Below, piece by piece: positions 29,284 to 38,870 of a stretch of DNA of 64,000 nt. This DNA comes from Bradyrhizobium sp. SZCCT0148 (GTDB taxonomy: Bacteria > Pseudomonadota > Alphaproteobacteria > Rhizobiales > Xanthobacteraceae). The position numbers and the translations under genes are program-made. Location: positions 558,001 to 622,000 of the forward strand of contig NZ_JAFCKT010000002.1 of the NCBI RefSeq assembly GCF_018129985.1. The letters run 5' to 3'. The notes under the pieces are model-generated. The model worked only from the letters and a program-made list of their open reading frames with translations. It searched no databases and was not told the origin of the DNA. How positions within the stretch are numbered: position 1 is the first letter of the stretch; the number at the start of each line of letters is the position of its first letter.

Positions 29284-29389
29284 TTTGATGCGCGGAATGG
29301 GAATTCAGCCCGGAAAGGCGTGGCGCGGCTGCAACATGATCGCCAGATTCCGCCTTGGTTGCGGCTCAAACTGGCGCGTTCAGGCCGAT

Positions 29390-29403
29390 CCGTAGTTCTA
29401 CGG
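29390..29403. promoter_or_regulatory. Inverted repeat CCGTAG-TT-CTACGG upstream of the autotransporter
   Basis: A perfect 6-bp dyad with a 2-bp centre lies 50 bp before the chosen GTG start at 29454. Its size and position fit an operator or a small leader hairpin. I cannot name a factor for it. Confidence 0.4.
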
Positions 29404-29453
29404 GACTTCTTCTTGGCCTAAGTTCCCCTGCGGAACCAGCTGGGGAGCGTCGC

Positions 29454-32400
29454 GTGCGGGTAGAGGAGCTATTGAGGCGGCAGCATCGGCGCTGCGTCGC
29501 TGCTTTGGCCGCCGGCGTCGTCGCCCTCCTGTTGGGGCTGACTCTCCGTGCGTCGCCGGCCTATGCGGCTTGCACGCCTGATCCGGCCACGAGCGGCCAG
29601 ACTGTCACCTGCATGGGTACGGACACCGACGGCTTTCAGGCCGGAGCCGGCATCGACAGTCTCAATATCAACGTGCTCTCGGGCGCGACCGTGAACGACA
29701 ACGGCGCAGTCTCGATCGGCGTCAACGATACGAGCAGCGTCACCAACAGCGGGACCGTGTCGGCGGGCGCGGGCCTCACCGGTATCGCCGTCGGAAATTC
29801 CAGCACGGTGATGAATAATAGCATCATCACGGTGCTCGGCAACGGTCTCGGCATCCAGGCAATCAATCAAAACGTCATCACCAATGCCGGGACGATCACG
29901 ACGGGCGACAACGGCGCCGCGATCTCGGTCAGCGACAACAATACGGTCACCAACGCCGGCGCACTATCGGTCGGCCTGTCGGGCACCGGCGTCTTCGCCG
30001 GGCAGAACAACACGATTACCAACACCGCGACGGGAACGATCACGGGGGGCGACGGCGGCAGCGGCATCTTCGCGGTGGGCCGCGCGACGATCAGCAATGC
30101 CGGCGCGATCACGGTCGGCGATTCCGGCGGCCTCTCCGGCGGCATCCTGGCGATCAGCAACAACAATTTGGTCACCAACACCGCCACCGGCACAATTACG
30201 GTCGGGCAGAATGCCGCTGGTATCTTCCTGCAAGGTAACGTCCAGACCGCCAGCAATCTCGGCACGATCACGGCCGGCGACTTTGCCGTCGGCATTGCCG
30301 TGCAGGGCGACGATTCCAAGGTCGCCAACGGCGGTACGATCAACGTGGGTGGAAGCGGATCCGCCGGCATTTCGATGCAGGGTGACCGGGCAACGATCAG
30401 CCAAAGCGGTACGATCAATGTCGGCCCGGGCGGCGGCGGTATCGTCTATGGCGGCTCGTCCTCCACGATCACGAACGCCGGAAAAATCACGGGCGCCGAC
30501 GGTGTCGAAGGCATCATCGTGCTCGGCGATTCCAACTTCGTTACCAACAGCGGGACGATCACCGTCGGTGCGCTCGGCGTCGGCGTGGACGTCAGTGCGT
30601 TCTCGACGATCAACCAGATCGTCAACACGGGCACCATCACCGTCGGCGCCAACGGCACGGGCATCCTGGTGAGCAACAGCGGCAGCGTCTTCAACTCCGG
30701 CACCATCAACGCCGGTGCATCCGGCGCCGTCGCAATCGACTTCTGCGGCTGCGGCAACAACACGCTCACGCTCGGCCCCGGCAGTGTGATCAACGGCCAG
30801 GTGCTCGCCTCCGGCACCGACACGTTCCAACTCGGCGGCACCGGCAAGGACACATTCGACCTCGGTCTGATCGGCGTCGGTCTCCAATACGATGGCTTCT
30901 CGACCTTCAACAAGGTCGACAGCTCGACGTGGACCGTGACCGGCACCGGCAGCCAGGACTGGAACGTGTTGGGCGGCGCGCTCATTCTCGCCGGCACCAT
31001 CAACGGCAATGTGGGCGTCGCCACCGGCGGCACTTTTGGTGGCGTCGGCAACGTCAACACCGTCAACGTCAATGGCGGCACGGTGGCGCCGGGTCTTCCG
31101 ACCGGCACGCTCAACGTGAACGGCGATCTCACCTTGACCAGCGCGTCGACCTACATGGTCCAGGTCTCCGGTGCGAGCAACGGCATCGCAGTCGTGACCG
31201 GAACCTCGACGCTCAATGGCGCAACCGTCGCGGTCGTTCCGATCGGCACGATCGCAAAGCAATATACGATCCTGACCGCGAACACGTTGCCCGACACGTT
31301 CAATCCGGTTGTCATGGGTCTGTCGCCGAACCTGCATGCGACGCTGAGCTACGATCCCAACAACGTCTTCCTCGATCTCGCTTTGGGCTATGGCGGGGGC
31401 CTCAACATCAATCAGCAGAATGTCGCCAACGTCCTGACGCGAATCTTCAACACCACCGGCAGCCTGCCTGTTGCACTCGCCAACCTCACGCCGCAAGGCT
31501 TGACGCAGGCCTCGGGCGAGCCTGCAACGGGATCGCAACAGACGACGTTCAATGCGATGAACCTGTTCATGAGCCTGCTGACCGACGTCGTCGGTGCGGG
31601 GCGCAGCGGTGTATCGGGCGCGACGCCCTATGCCGACGAGACAACTGCGAATCCCTATGCCACGACCGGCAAGGGCCCGCATGACAAGAATGCGCGCAAC
31701 GCCTTCGCCTCGATTGACCGCAAGGCGCCGGCGACAACGTTCGAGCAGCGCTGGGACGTGTGGGCGGCGGGCTACGGCGGCTCGCAGACCACCGACGGCA
31801 ATGCCGGCCTCGGCTCGAACACCACGAGCAGCAGCGTCTACGGCACGGCCGTGGGCCTCGATTACCGCTTCTCGCCATCGACGATTGCGGGCTTTGCGCT
31901 TGCCGGCGGCGGCACCGGCTTCAACGTCAACGGGCTCGGCTGGGGGCGCTCGGATCTGTTCCAGGCCGGCGCCTTCGTGCGTCATTCGGCGGGACCTACC
32001 TACATCACCGCGGCGCTTGCCTATGGCTGGCAGGACGTCACGACCAACCGCGTCGTGACGGCCGCCGGTTACGACCAGTTGCGGGCGCAGTTCAACGCCA
32101 ACGCCTTGTCGGGCCGCATCGAGGGCGGCTATCGCTATGCCATGCAATGGGCCGGCGTCACGCCCTATGCCGCGCTCCAGGCCACCTTGTTCAGCCTCCC
32201 GAGCTATGCAGAGGCAGCCGTGGTCGGCAGCAACGTCTTCGCGCTCAACTATGCCGCCAAGGACGTGACCAGCACCCGCACCGAACTCGGCCTGCGCGCG
32301 GACAGGTCGTTTGCCGCGGCCGGCGGCCTGGTGACGCTGCGCGGCCGGCTCGCCTGGGCGCATGATTACAACCCGGACCGCACCGTCGGCGCGGTGTTCC

Positions 32401-32585
32401 AGACGCTGCCTGGATCGGCCTTCGTCGTGAACGGTGCCGCGCAGGCGCGTGATTCCGCTCTGACCTCGGCGTCGGCGCAGATGAACTGGATGAACGGCTG
32501 GTCCGCGTCTGCGACCTTCGAGGGCGAGTTCTCGAACCTCACCCGCTCCTACGCCGGCAAGGGCATCGTACGTTACGCCTGGTGA
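29454..32585 (+). CDS. Repeat-rich autotransporter (type Va secretion)
   Basis: This is a 1043-residue protein. I choose GTG 29454, six bases after GGGGAG, because it gives a clean signal peptide (positive HRR, hydrophobic core, cleavage after SPAYA, residue 38). Residues 40-450 are about fifteen imperfect repeats of 20-30 residues of the form TNxGTITVGxxGxGI, predicted to stack as a beta-helix. A further 450-600 segment contains VNGGTVAPG and GTLNVNGDLTL, typical autotransporter passenger wording. From about 735 to the end is a beta-barrel translocator ending in the aromatic residue of GIVRYAW. It should be displayed on the outer membrane; adhesion is a plausible but unproved role. Confidence 0.9.
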   Translation: MRVEELLRRQHRRCVAALAAGVVALLLGLTLRASPAYAACTPDPATSGQTVTCMGTDTDGFQAGAGIDSLNINVLSGATVNDNGAVSIGVNDTSSVTNSGTVSAGAGLTGIAVGNSSTVMNNSIITVLGNGLGIQAINQNVITNAGTITTGDNGAAISVSDNNTVTNAGALSVGLSGTGVFAGQNNTITNTATGTITGGDGGSGIFAVGRATISNAGAITVGDSGGLSGGILAISNNNLVTNTATGTITVGQNAAGIFLQGNVQTASNLGTITAGDFAVGIAVQGDDSKVANGGTINVGGSGSAGISMQGDRATISQSGTINVGPGGGGIVYGGSSSTITNAGKITGADGVEGIIVLGDSNFVTNSGTITVGALGVGVDVSAFSTINQIVNTGTITVGANGTGILVSNSGSVFNSGTINAGASGAVAIDFCGCGNNTLTLGPGSVINGQVLASGTDTFQLGGTGKDTFDLGLIGVGLQYDGFSTFNKVDSSTWTVTGTGSQDWNVLGGALILAGTINGNVGVATGGTFGGVGNVNTVNVNGGTVAPGLPTGTLNVNGDLTLTSASTYMVQVSGASNGIAVVTGTSTLNGATVAVVPIGTIAKQYTILTANTLPDTFNPVVMGLSPNLHATLSYDPNNVFLDLALGYGGGLNINQQNVANVLTRIFNTTGSLPVALANLTPQGLTQASGEPATGSQQTTFNAMNLFMSLLTDVVGAGRSGVSGATPYADETTANPYATTGKGPHDKNARNAFASIDRKAPATTFEQRWDVWAAGYGGSQTTDGNAGLGSNTTSSSVYGTAVGLDYRFSPSTIAGFALAGGGTGFNVNGLGWGRSDLFQAGAFVRHSAGPTYITAALAYGWQDVTTNRVVTAAGYDQLRAQFNANALSGRIEGGYRYAMQWAGVTPYAALQATLFSLPSYAEAAVVGSNVFALNYAAKDVTSTRTELGLRADRSFAAAGGLVTLRGRLAWAHDYNPDRTVGAVFQTLPGSAFVVNGAAQARDSALTSASAQMNWMNGWSASATFEGEFSNLTRSYAGKGIVRYAW

Positions 32586-32616
32586 GGCGTGGTTGCTGGA
32601 TCAGGCGGAAAGAGCG

Positions 32617-33447
32617 TCACTGCTTCTTCTGTGGCGGTTTGCGCGGCGGGCGCGGTGCTGCGGCGGGCGTGGGCGTGCCGCTCATCTTGTTGGCGGCCTC
32701 GCTGACGTCGAGCAGCGAGCGGCGGATGTCTTCGAGATAGCCGGCCGATTTCTTCCTCATGGTGTCGGCAAGCTCGTGCAGCCCCTTTATCTTTTCGAAC
32801 AGTTCGTCGGCCTTGCCGTCAACGAAGCCGGGCACTGCGCCCTCGATCCTCGTGACAGCCTTGTCGAAGCCCGCGAAGGCGCTGTCGACCTTGGCCATGA
32901 CGGAGTCGATTTCGCCGCCCTTGCTCCGGAGGTCGGCGGTGTAATCCTCGAACGTGCGCAGGCCCTCCTTGATCGCGGGGGCGTTGCTGACGATCGTACG
33001 GTCGACGCTGTGCAGGGTGTCGACGATGGTCTCGGCGTCGCTGAGGTCGGCCGTCAGCACGGGGACGCCGTCCGCGTCCAGCGGCACCGGCGGCGCGGAA
33101 GGCGCGCCACCGATCAGCGAGATCGCGGCAATGCCGGTGAGGCCCTGGAACTCGATGCCGGCTACGGTGTCCTTGCGGATCGGCGCAGTATTGTCGAGCA
33201 TCACCAGCGCCACGATCCTGCGCGGACTGTCCAGCTTGATCGACAGGATCTGGCCCGCGGGCACGCCGTCGAAATTGACCGGTCCGCCGCGGCGCAGTCC
33301 GGAGGCCGAGCCGCCCTCGAATACCACGCGCAACTGGCTGCGGCTCTGGATGGTTCGCCATTTCTGCACGCCGAGCACGCCGCCGAACGCCACGGCGATC
33401 GCCGCCAGCGTCGCCGTTCCAATCACCAGATGACTCGCGCGTGCCAT
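32617..33447 (-). CDS. MCE-domain (MlaD-like) lipid transport protein, orphan
   Basis: The 276-residue protein has an N-terminal membrane anchor (residues 6-27), then an MCE domain (FEGGSASGLRRGGPVNFDGVPAGQI, about 40-130). A helical segment rich in charged residues and a proline-rich basic tail (PRPPRKPPQKKQ) follow. MCE proteins form periplasmic rings that carry phospholipids between membranes with an ABC permease and ATPase. No permease or ATPase gene is adjacent, so its partners lie elsewhere. The ATG at 33447 has no convincing ribosome-binding site; the frame is open upstream, but that sequence looks non-coding. Confidence 0.82.
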   Translation of the reverse strand: MARASHLVIGTATLAAIAVAFGGVLGVQKWRTIQSRSQLRVVFEGGSASGLRRGGPVNFDGVPAGQILSIKLDSPRRIVALVMLDNTAPIRKDTVAGIEFQGLTGIAAISLIGGAPSAPPVPLDADGVPVLTADLSDAETIVDTLHSVDRTIVSNAPAIKEGLRTFEDYTADLRSKGGEIDSVMAKVDSAFAGFDKAVTRIEGAVPGFVDGKADELFEKIKGLHELADTMRKKSAGYLEDIRRSLLDVSEAANKMSGTPTPAAAPRPPRKPPQKKQ

Positions 33448-33644
33448 GCGGGAGGTTTTACGGCCAAAGCAGGGAAGTTGGAAGGAGCCCGGATGGGGCT
33501 CGGGCCGCAATATTAGGACGGGCGGGTTAAAGACTCGTCCGACGTCGCTCGAAAAGCGAAGGCGGCAGCGTAACCCCCCACTTCTTCCTTCCACTCAATC
33601 GGGGAATGACGCTGCGTCGATTCGCCCTGCGGCGCCGCGCGACA

Positions 33645-35864
33645 TCAGTGCCCTGACGCGCGCCTTGCCGCGGCGTTGTTGAGGACGATCAGGGCGTCGA
33701 CGGCGACGCCCGTCCTGGTATTGATCAGGAACGGATTGATGTCGATCGATGCGATCCGGTCGCCGGCATCCGCGATCAGATTGGACAGGCCGACTAGCGC
33801 CTTTACCGCGGAGGCTTCGTGCAGGGCCGGCTTGCCGCGATAGCCGCGCAGCTTGATCCCGGCCTTGGTGCGGCCGATCAGAAGCCGCGCCTCGGCCTCG
33901 TCCAGCGGCGCACCGGCGAGCGCGACGTCCTTCATCAGCTCGATGTCGATGCCGCCGGTGCCGAACAGCACGACCGGCCCCATCTCGGCATCGAGCGAGG
34001 CACCGACCACGAGTTCCAGCTCGGCCTTGACCTGCTGTGCGATCAGGATGCCGTCGAGCTTCGGCTTGCCCTTCAGCTTCGCGACCCGTGCGGTGATGTC
34101 GGCAAACGCCTTCTTGACCTCGGCGGCGCTGTTCAGATTCAACACCACGCCGCCGATGTCGGACTTGTGCAGGATCTCGGCGCTGACGAGTTTTGCCACG
34201 ACCGGAAAACCGATCTGCTTGGCGATCTTCACCGCCTCGGCCGCCGTCTGTGCGATGGCTTCCTTCGAGATCGGAATGCCGTAGGCCTTCAGCAGCTTCT
34301 TCGAGGCAACCTCGTCGAGCGCGGCACCGCTGGCCGATGTCAGCGCCTTCTCCAGCACGGCGCGCGCGGCGGGTTTCGAGCTTGAGACGATATCGGGCAC
34401 TTCCTTGCGCAGCTTGGCGTAGTTGAGCAGCGACTTGATCGCGGTCACCGCGCGGTCCATGCCCTGCATGACCGCGAGATGCGGCAGCGATTTGCGCAAC
34501 GTCTTGGTGAACTCGGTGAAGCCGATCGACATCGCGCTGATATAGATCACGGGCTTGCCGCCCTCGCGCGCCATCTCGTCGACGATGCGCAAATTGCGCT
34601 CTCGCAGCTCGTGCGGCGCCTTCGGCAGTTCGGCATCGACGATGACGATGTCGATATCGGGATCGTCGATCATCAGCTTGATCGACTTCATATAGACGGA
34701 GGGATCGACCACCGCTGCAAAGCCGGCGTCGAGCGGGTTGCCAACGATTGAGCCCGGCCCGAGCATCTTCGCCAATTCGGCGCCGACATGCGGGCTCAGC
34801 GGCGCAAAGTTCAGGCCCTCGGCATAGAAGGCATCCAGCAGCATGCCGCGCTTGCCGCCCGACAGCGTGACGGCGGCGAGCCGGTCGCCCTTGGGCACGG
34901 CGGAATGAACGAAGCACTCGGTGGTCTCGATCAGCTCGTCGAGGCCGCCGACCCGGATCACCCCTTCGCGCGTCGCGACGGCGTCGAACGTCTCGATCGA
35001 GCCCGCGAGCGCGCCGGTGTGGGCCATCGCCGCGGCGCGGCCGCCTTCCGAGGCGCCGAGCTTGAGCGCGATCACGGGCTTGCTCGCGGCGCGCGCCGCC
35101 TTGCATGCGTCACGAAACGCCTTGGTGTTGCGCACGCCCTCGAGATAGACGACGATCACCTTGATGCTCGGATCCTCGGCGAAATAGCGCATCAGGTCCG
35201 GCGTCTCGAGTCCGGCCTCATTGCCTGATGTCACCATGTACCCGACACCGACGCCGCGATCCTCCAGCGCCTGGCGGATCGCCATGACGATGGCGCCGGA
35301 CTGCCCGGCGATCGCCACCGCTCCCTGCTCCATGGTGACGACGCGGTCGTCGATGTTGGTGAAGAGCTTTTCGCCAGCGCTCAGATTGCCGAGGCAATTT
35401 GGACCGGTGACGGCAAGTCCCGTCTCGCGTATCGCCGCTTGCAACTCGGCTGCGAGCTTCTGGCTTTCCTCGTCCTGCAGCTCGCTGAAGCCGGAGGTGA
35501 CGATGGTGGCCGACCGTGCGCCGGCTGCGGCGGCGTCGCGGATCACCTGCACCGCAAAGCGCGCCGGCACCAGCACCAGAACGTGGTCGGGCTTCTCCGG
35601 GAGGCTTGCGAAGTCCTTGTAGCAAGGCACGCCCCAGATGGTTTCCCGCTTGGCGTTGACCGGATAGAGGCCGCCCTCATACCCGTACTTGATCAGATTA
35701 TTCCAGATGCGTTCGGCATAATTGCCGGGCTTGTCGGTCGCGCCCACCAGCACGATGTTGTGCGGGTGCAGCATGGCGTGGATGCCCTTGACGATGTCTC
35801 CGGCGTCGGGCGATGGAGACCAGGGGCGCGGAGAAACCGATGCGGCGGGCACTTGAGCTTCCAT
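33645..35864 (-). CDS. ADP-forming acyl-CoA synthetase (acetate-CoA ligase family)
   Basis: The 739-residue protein fuses the alpha-like CoA-binding part (residues 30-480, with VGATDKPGNYAERIW and GPNCLGNLS) to a beta-like ATP-grasp part (about 510-735). His282 in AMAHTGALAG is the residue phosphorylated in this family. These enzymes interconvert an acyl-CoA plus ADP and phosphate with the acid plus ATP. The start at 35864 follows GAAGGGAAG. The gene is monocistronic and divergent from a glycosyltransferase; the acid is not evident. Relatives are often annotated as acetyl-, pimeloyl- or feruloyl-CoA synthetases. Confidence 0.88.
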   Translation of the reverse strand: MEAQVPAASVSPRPWSPSPDAGDIVKGIHAMLHPHNIVLVGATDKPGNYAERIWNNLIKYGYEGGLYPVNAKRETIWGVPCYKDFASLPEKPDHVLVLVPARFAVQVIRDAAAAGARSATIVTSGFSELQDEESQKLAAELQAAIRETGLAVTGPNCLGNLSAGEKLFTNIDDRVVTMEQGAVAIAGQSGAIVMAIRQALEDRGVGVGYMVTSGNEAGLETPDLMRYFAEDPSIKVIVVYLEGVRNTKAFRDACKAARAASKPVIALKLGASEGGRAAAMAHTGALAGSIETFDAVATREGVIRVGGLDELIETTECFVHSAVPKGDRLAAVTLSGGKRGMLLDAFYAEGLNFAPLSPHVGAELAKMLGPGSIVGNPLDAGFAAVVDPSVYMKSIKLMIDDPDIDIVIVDAELPKAPHELRERNLRIVDEMAREGGKPVIYISAMSIGFTEFTKTLRKSLPHLAVMQGMDRAVTAIKSLLNYAKLRKEVPDIVSSSKPAARAVLEKALTSASGAALDEVASKKLLKAYGIPISKEAIAQTAAEAVKIAKQIGFPVVAKLVSAEILHKSDIGGVVLNLNSAAEVKKAFADITARVAKLKGKPKLDGILIAQQVKAELELVVGASLDAEMGPVVLFGTGGIDIELMKDVALAGAPLDEAEARLLIGRTKAGIKLRGYRGKPALHEASAVKALVGLSNLIADAGDRIASIDINPFLINTRTGVAVDALIVLNNAAARRASGH

Positions 35865-36052
35865 GCGCTTCCCTTCACTTCTTGTTCTTGTTGCAACGCG
35901 CCGATGCGCGCCGGCTTCGGGGCTGATCGTGCCGCTCCATGCCGCGAGACGGAATGGGCAGGACGTGACGACAAGGCTAGCATCAGCAGACTTTTGGCGA
36001 AAGTGCGAACGGTCCGGCAAGATGCTAGGAATCGCCACCCTCATTCTTCCCA

Positions 36053-37708
36053 ATGGTAGTCATGCCGCTGCTGTCCATCGTGGTGCCGACCCTCGATCGT
36101 CCCGACACGCTTCGCCACGCGCTCGCGACCATGGCGTGCCAGCCGGCGCATGCAGATTGCGAATTCATCGTTCAGAACAATGGTGGCAATCCCGAGATCG
36201 CGAAGATGGTCGCAGATCTCCAGGACGATCGCTTCAGGCATTTTGCCAGCGAGACCGTTCTGACCATGACCGACAATTGGGAGTCGGCGCTCGGCCACGC
36301 CTCAGGCGAGTACATCGCCTTCCTCGGCGACGACGACGGGTTGATGCCTTATGCATGCGCCACGGCATCGGAGATGCTCGCTGGCCGAAGGATCAATCTC
36401 CTGAGCTGGGACGCCTACACCTACTATTGGCCGGGCTACTATCACCCGGCCTTCCGCAACCGGCTGCTCGCCGAGATCGACCTGACTTCATCGGCAAGGC
36501 GCGTCTCGTCGCGACGCGAGCTGGCGCGCATCGTCGGGTTCCAGGCCCACTATGCGCACCTGCCGATGATCTACAATTCGTTCGTCCGCCGCAGCGTCAT
36601 CGACCGGATGCGAGCGGCCTGTGGCCGCTATTTCATTGGCCTGTCGCCCGACGTGGCGTCCGGTATCGCCAATGCTGCGCTCACCGACAGTTTCGTCCGC
36701 CTGTCGCGGCCTCTGAGCATGGCCGGCTTCTCGCAGCATAGCACCGGTCACGCGCTGTTCTTCGAGACCACTGACCTGCTCGAGACGCCGCGCGGATCGC
36801 GCGATTTCGGGCCCATCGACGACGAGCCCCAACTCCCCGATCTCAATGCTCTCCAGCTCTTCATTGCCAAGGACATGCTTGTCCTCAAACGCCTGTTGCT
36901 GGCGAATGACGATGATGTGCGGCTCGACTTCAAGGCGCTGGCACAGGCGCTCGCGACCGACATCAACCATCGACCGCCGCTGTATGATCGAACCGTGCAG
37001 ACCATCGGCGAACTCGCGCGCACGCATGGATTCGACGTCGCCGACATCATCATTCCGGCCCGCCTTGCGGATCGGCCGCCGCCAGGCAAGGGTGTTTCCG
37101 TCATCGGGCAGAACCGCGTGCTTTACGAGCTGGACGGTTGGGCGCTCGGGCTCAATTCGATCGCGGATGCAGTGCGTGTGCTCGCGCAGTTCGTTCCGGA
37201 TCAGGGACCGCTCGATCCGACCGAGCTGAAGGCTCCCGAGTCCTTGCCGGTTCTGGGCGCAAAGCAGCTCGACTTCGCACATGGCGGAGCTGGTGTTGCG
37301 GCGTTGATCGAGGGATGGAGTGATCCGGAGCAATGGGGCACCTGGTCCATTGCCAAAAATTGCGTGCTCCGCTTCGAGGTCAATCCCGTTCCGTCACGAC
37401 CGGTCGAGCTTGTGCTGGCATGCCGGGCCTTCGTGTCCGACAACAATCCGCAGTTGCGGGCGGTTTGCCGCGTCGGCAACGGAGCGCCGCAGCAGCTGAC
37501 ATTCTCGAGAGAGGCGTTCGCAGGCTCGCGCAGGTTGACGCTCGATCCGGCCGCGATTGCCGCCGACGGGACGTTGACCATCAGCCTCTCGCTATCTGAT
37601 CCACGCTCGCCGGCGGATCTCGGGCTGAGCTCCGACGCGCGCCCGCTCGGCATCGGTCTCGAGCGGATCTGGCTCGATCACGATGTTCGCGCGACGCGAG
37701 GTCGGTGA
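36053..37708 (+). CDS. Family 2 glycosyltransferase with C-terminal beta-rich domain
   Basis: The 551-residue protein starts at 36053 or the ATG at 36062. The GT-A fold occupies the first 230 residues: LSIVVPTLDRPDTL at the N-terminus, GEYIAFLGDDDGLMPY with the metal-binding acidic cluster near residue 90. The last 200 residues are not catalytic and read as a beta-sandwich ending LGIGLERIWLD. A similar ending occurs in the glycosyltransferase at 42805. It probably adds a sugar to a surface glycan. No sugar-nucleotide or export genes are adjacent. Confidence 0.83.
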   Translation: MVVMPLLSIVVPTLDRPDTLRHALATMACQPAHADCEFIVQNNGGNPEIAKMVADLQDDRFRHFASETVLTMTDNWESALGHASGEYIAFLGDDDGLMPYACATASEMLAGRRINLLSWDAYTYYWPGYYHPAFRNRLLAEIDLTSSARRVSSRRELARIVGFQAHYAHLPMIYNSFVRRSVIDRMRAACGRYFIGLSPDVASGIANAALTDSFVRLSRPLSMAGFSQHSTGHALFFETTDLLETPRGSRDFGPIDDEPQLPDLNALQLFIAKDMLVLKRLLLANDDDVRLDFKALAQALATDINHRPPLYDRTVQTIGELARTHGFDVADIIIPARLADRPPPGKGVSVIGQNRVLYELDGWALGLNSIADAVRVLAQFVPDQGPLDPTELKAPESLPVLGAKQLDFAHGGAGVAALIEGWSDPEQWGTWSIAKNCVLRFEVNPVPSRPVELVLACRAFVSDNNPQLRAVCRVGNGAPQQLTFSREAFAGSRRLTLDPAAIAADGTLTISLSLSDPRSPADLGLSSDARPLGIGLERIWLDHDVRATRGR

Positions 37709-37719
37709 TCGCCGCCTGT

Positions 37720-38709
37720 TCAATACCGTAGCAGGCCCAGCTTGTGAGCGTAGTGAAAGGCCACCTGCCTCGCGAGATAGGGAGCGATGGCGCTGCGGAT
37801 CTGCAACTGGGTCGGATCGAATCCGAGAGTGCGGCGTCGCAAGATGCCCATCTCCCTGACGCCGATCGCGTAGGTCGATGCCGTCTTCTGGGCATCATGA
37901 ATTCTGAAGCAGGCGAGGAATCGCGGCAGGCGAACGAAATTAAACCCCGCTTCCTGCGCGCGAAGAATGAAGTCCCAGTCCATTGCGTAGTGGAAGCTTT
38001 CGTCGATTGGTCCGATCCTGTCCCACACGCGCTTGCGCCAGAACATCGTCTCCTGAGGAATATAGTCGGCATATTGCAGCGCGCGTCCGTCATGGGGCGG
38101 CAGCACGGCGCGGCCGACTTCGAGCCCATCGCGATCGACGAAGACGCGATGGCCATAAACGATGTCGACATGCGGATGCGACGTGAAGTAGTCGGCGACA
38201 TAGGCCAACGTCCCCGGCAGCAGCATGTCATCGCTGTTGAGATAGGCCATGATCTCGCTGTGGATGCCGGCGAAGCCGAGATTGATGGCGTGTGACTGCC
38301 CATTGTCAGGCGCACTCTTCCAGCTGATGCTCTCGCCACGGCTCTTCAGGAGATCGACCGTGCCGTCGATCGAGGCGCCGTCCTGGACGTGGTAATGCAG
38401 GTTCGCATAGTTCTGGCCGACGATGCTGTCGATCGTGGCGCCGAGATATTGCCCCTGGTTGTAGCTCGGCGTGACCATCGCGATCCGCGGTGGGTTCTCG
38501 CCGATCGGAGGAGGCGGCGGGAAAGCCGTCAGGTTGAGCAGGCGCGGCGGATATTGCTCGAAGGTCCACATCGGCGGACGCCGCCAGAGGCTGCGCAGCG
38601 AAGATCGCCTTTGCCCGGCGGCGACGAGATCCAGATTCCTTTCCAGGAGCGCGACGCGATTTTCGAGCTGCTCCAACCGCTGCTCGAGGCGCTGCCTGAA
38701 CTCGTCCAT
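37720..38709 (-). CDS. Family 2 glycosyltransferase with N-terminal coiled coil
   Basis: This is a 329-residue protein. Residues 1-35 (FRQRLEQRLEQLENRVALLE) form a heptad coiled coil, unusual for this family and perhaps an oligomerisation or docking element. The GT-A catalytic core follows: IAMVTPSYNQGQYLGATIDS, QDGASIDGT, and the acidic YLNSDDMLLPG near residue 155, then ETMFWRKRVWDRIG and DWDFILR. It converges on the neighbouring glycosyltransferase with only 11 bp between stop codons. Acceptor and donor are unknown. Confidence 0.85.
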   Translation of the reverse strand: MDEFRQRLEQRLEQLENRVALLERNLDLVAAGQRRSSLRSLWRRPPMWTFEQYPPRLLNLTAFPPPPPIGENPPRIAMVTPSYNQGQYLGATIDSIVGQNYANLHYHVQDGASIDGTVDLLKSRGESISWKSAPDNGQSHAINLGFAGIHSEIMAYLNSDDMLLPGTLAYVADYFTSHPHVDIVYGHRVFVDRDGLEVGRAVLPPHDGRALQYADYIPQETMFWRKRVWDRIGPIDESFHYAMDWDFILRAQEAGFNFVRLPRFLACFRIHDAQKTASTYAIGVREMGILRRRTLGFDPTQLQIRSAIAPYLARQVAFHYAHKLGLLRY

Positions 38710-38870
38710 CTATCGGTCTTTCAGAAAATCACAACGTATAAATCAATGGGCCATTCTTATAGGTCTCCGGCCGGCAGCGCCAGTTCAAGCGCCCGTTGAC
38801 GCGATGCTCCGGCAGGTCCGGCGTGATTTGGGGATGCTCGATCGATCCGCAACAGGCGGATTGCGAACGG

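Noticed and set aside
29884..30672. Repeat array resembling CRISPR or tandem DNA repeats
   Set aside because: The periodicity is at the protein level in the autotransporter passenger; DNA units vary in length and sequence, with no constant spacer.
29964..32363. 800-codon minus-strand frame opposite the autotransporter
   Set aside because: Mirrors the repeat structure of the real gene; no ribosome-binding site or recognisable domain.
38729..38870. C-terminal extension of the sortase as read in its first frame
   Set aside because: The arginine- and serine-rich tail after residue 145 has no family similarity, while the true sortase end lies in another frame and stops at 38871.
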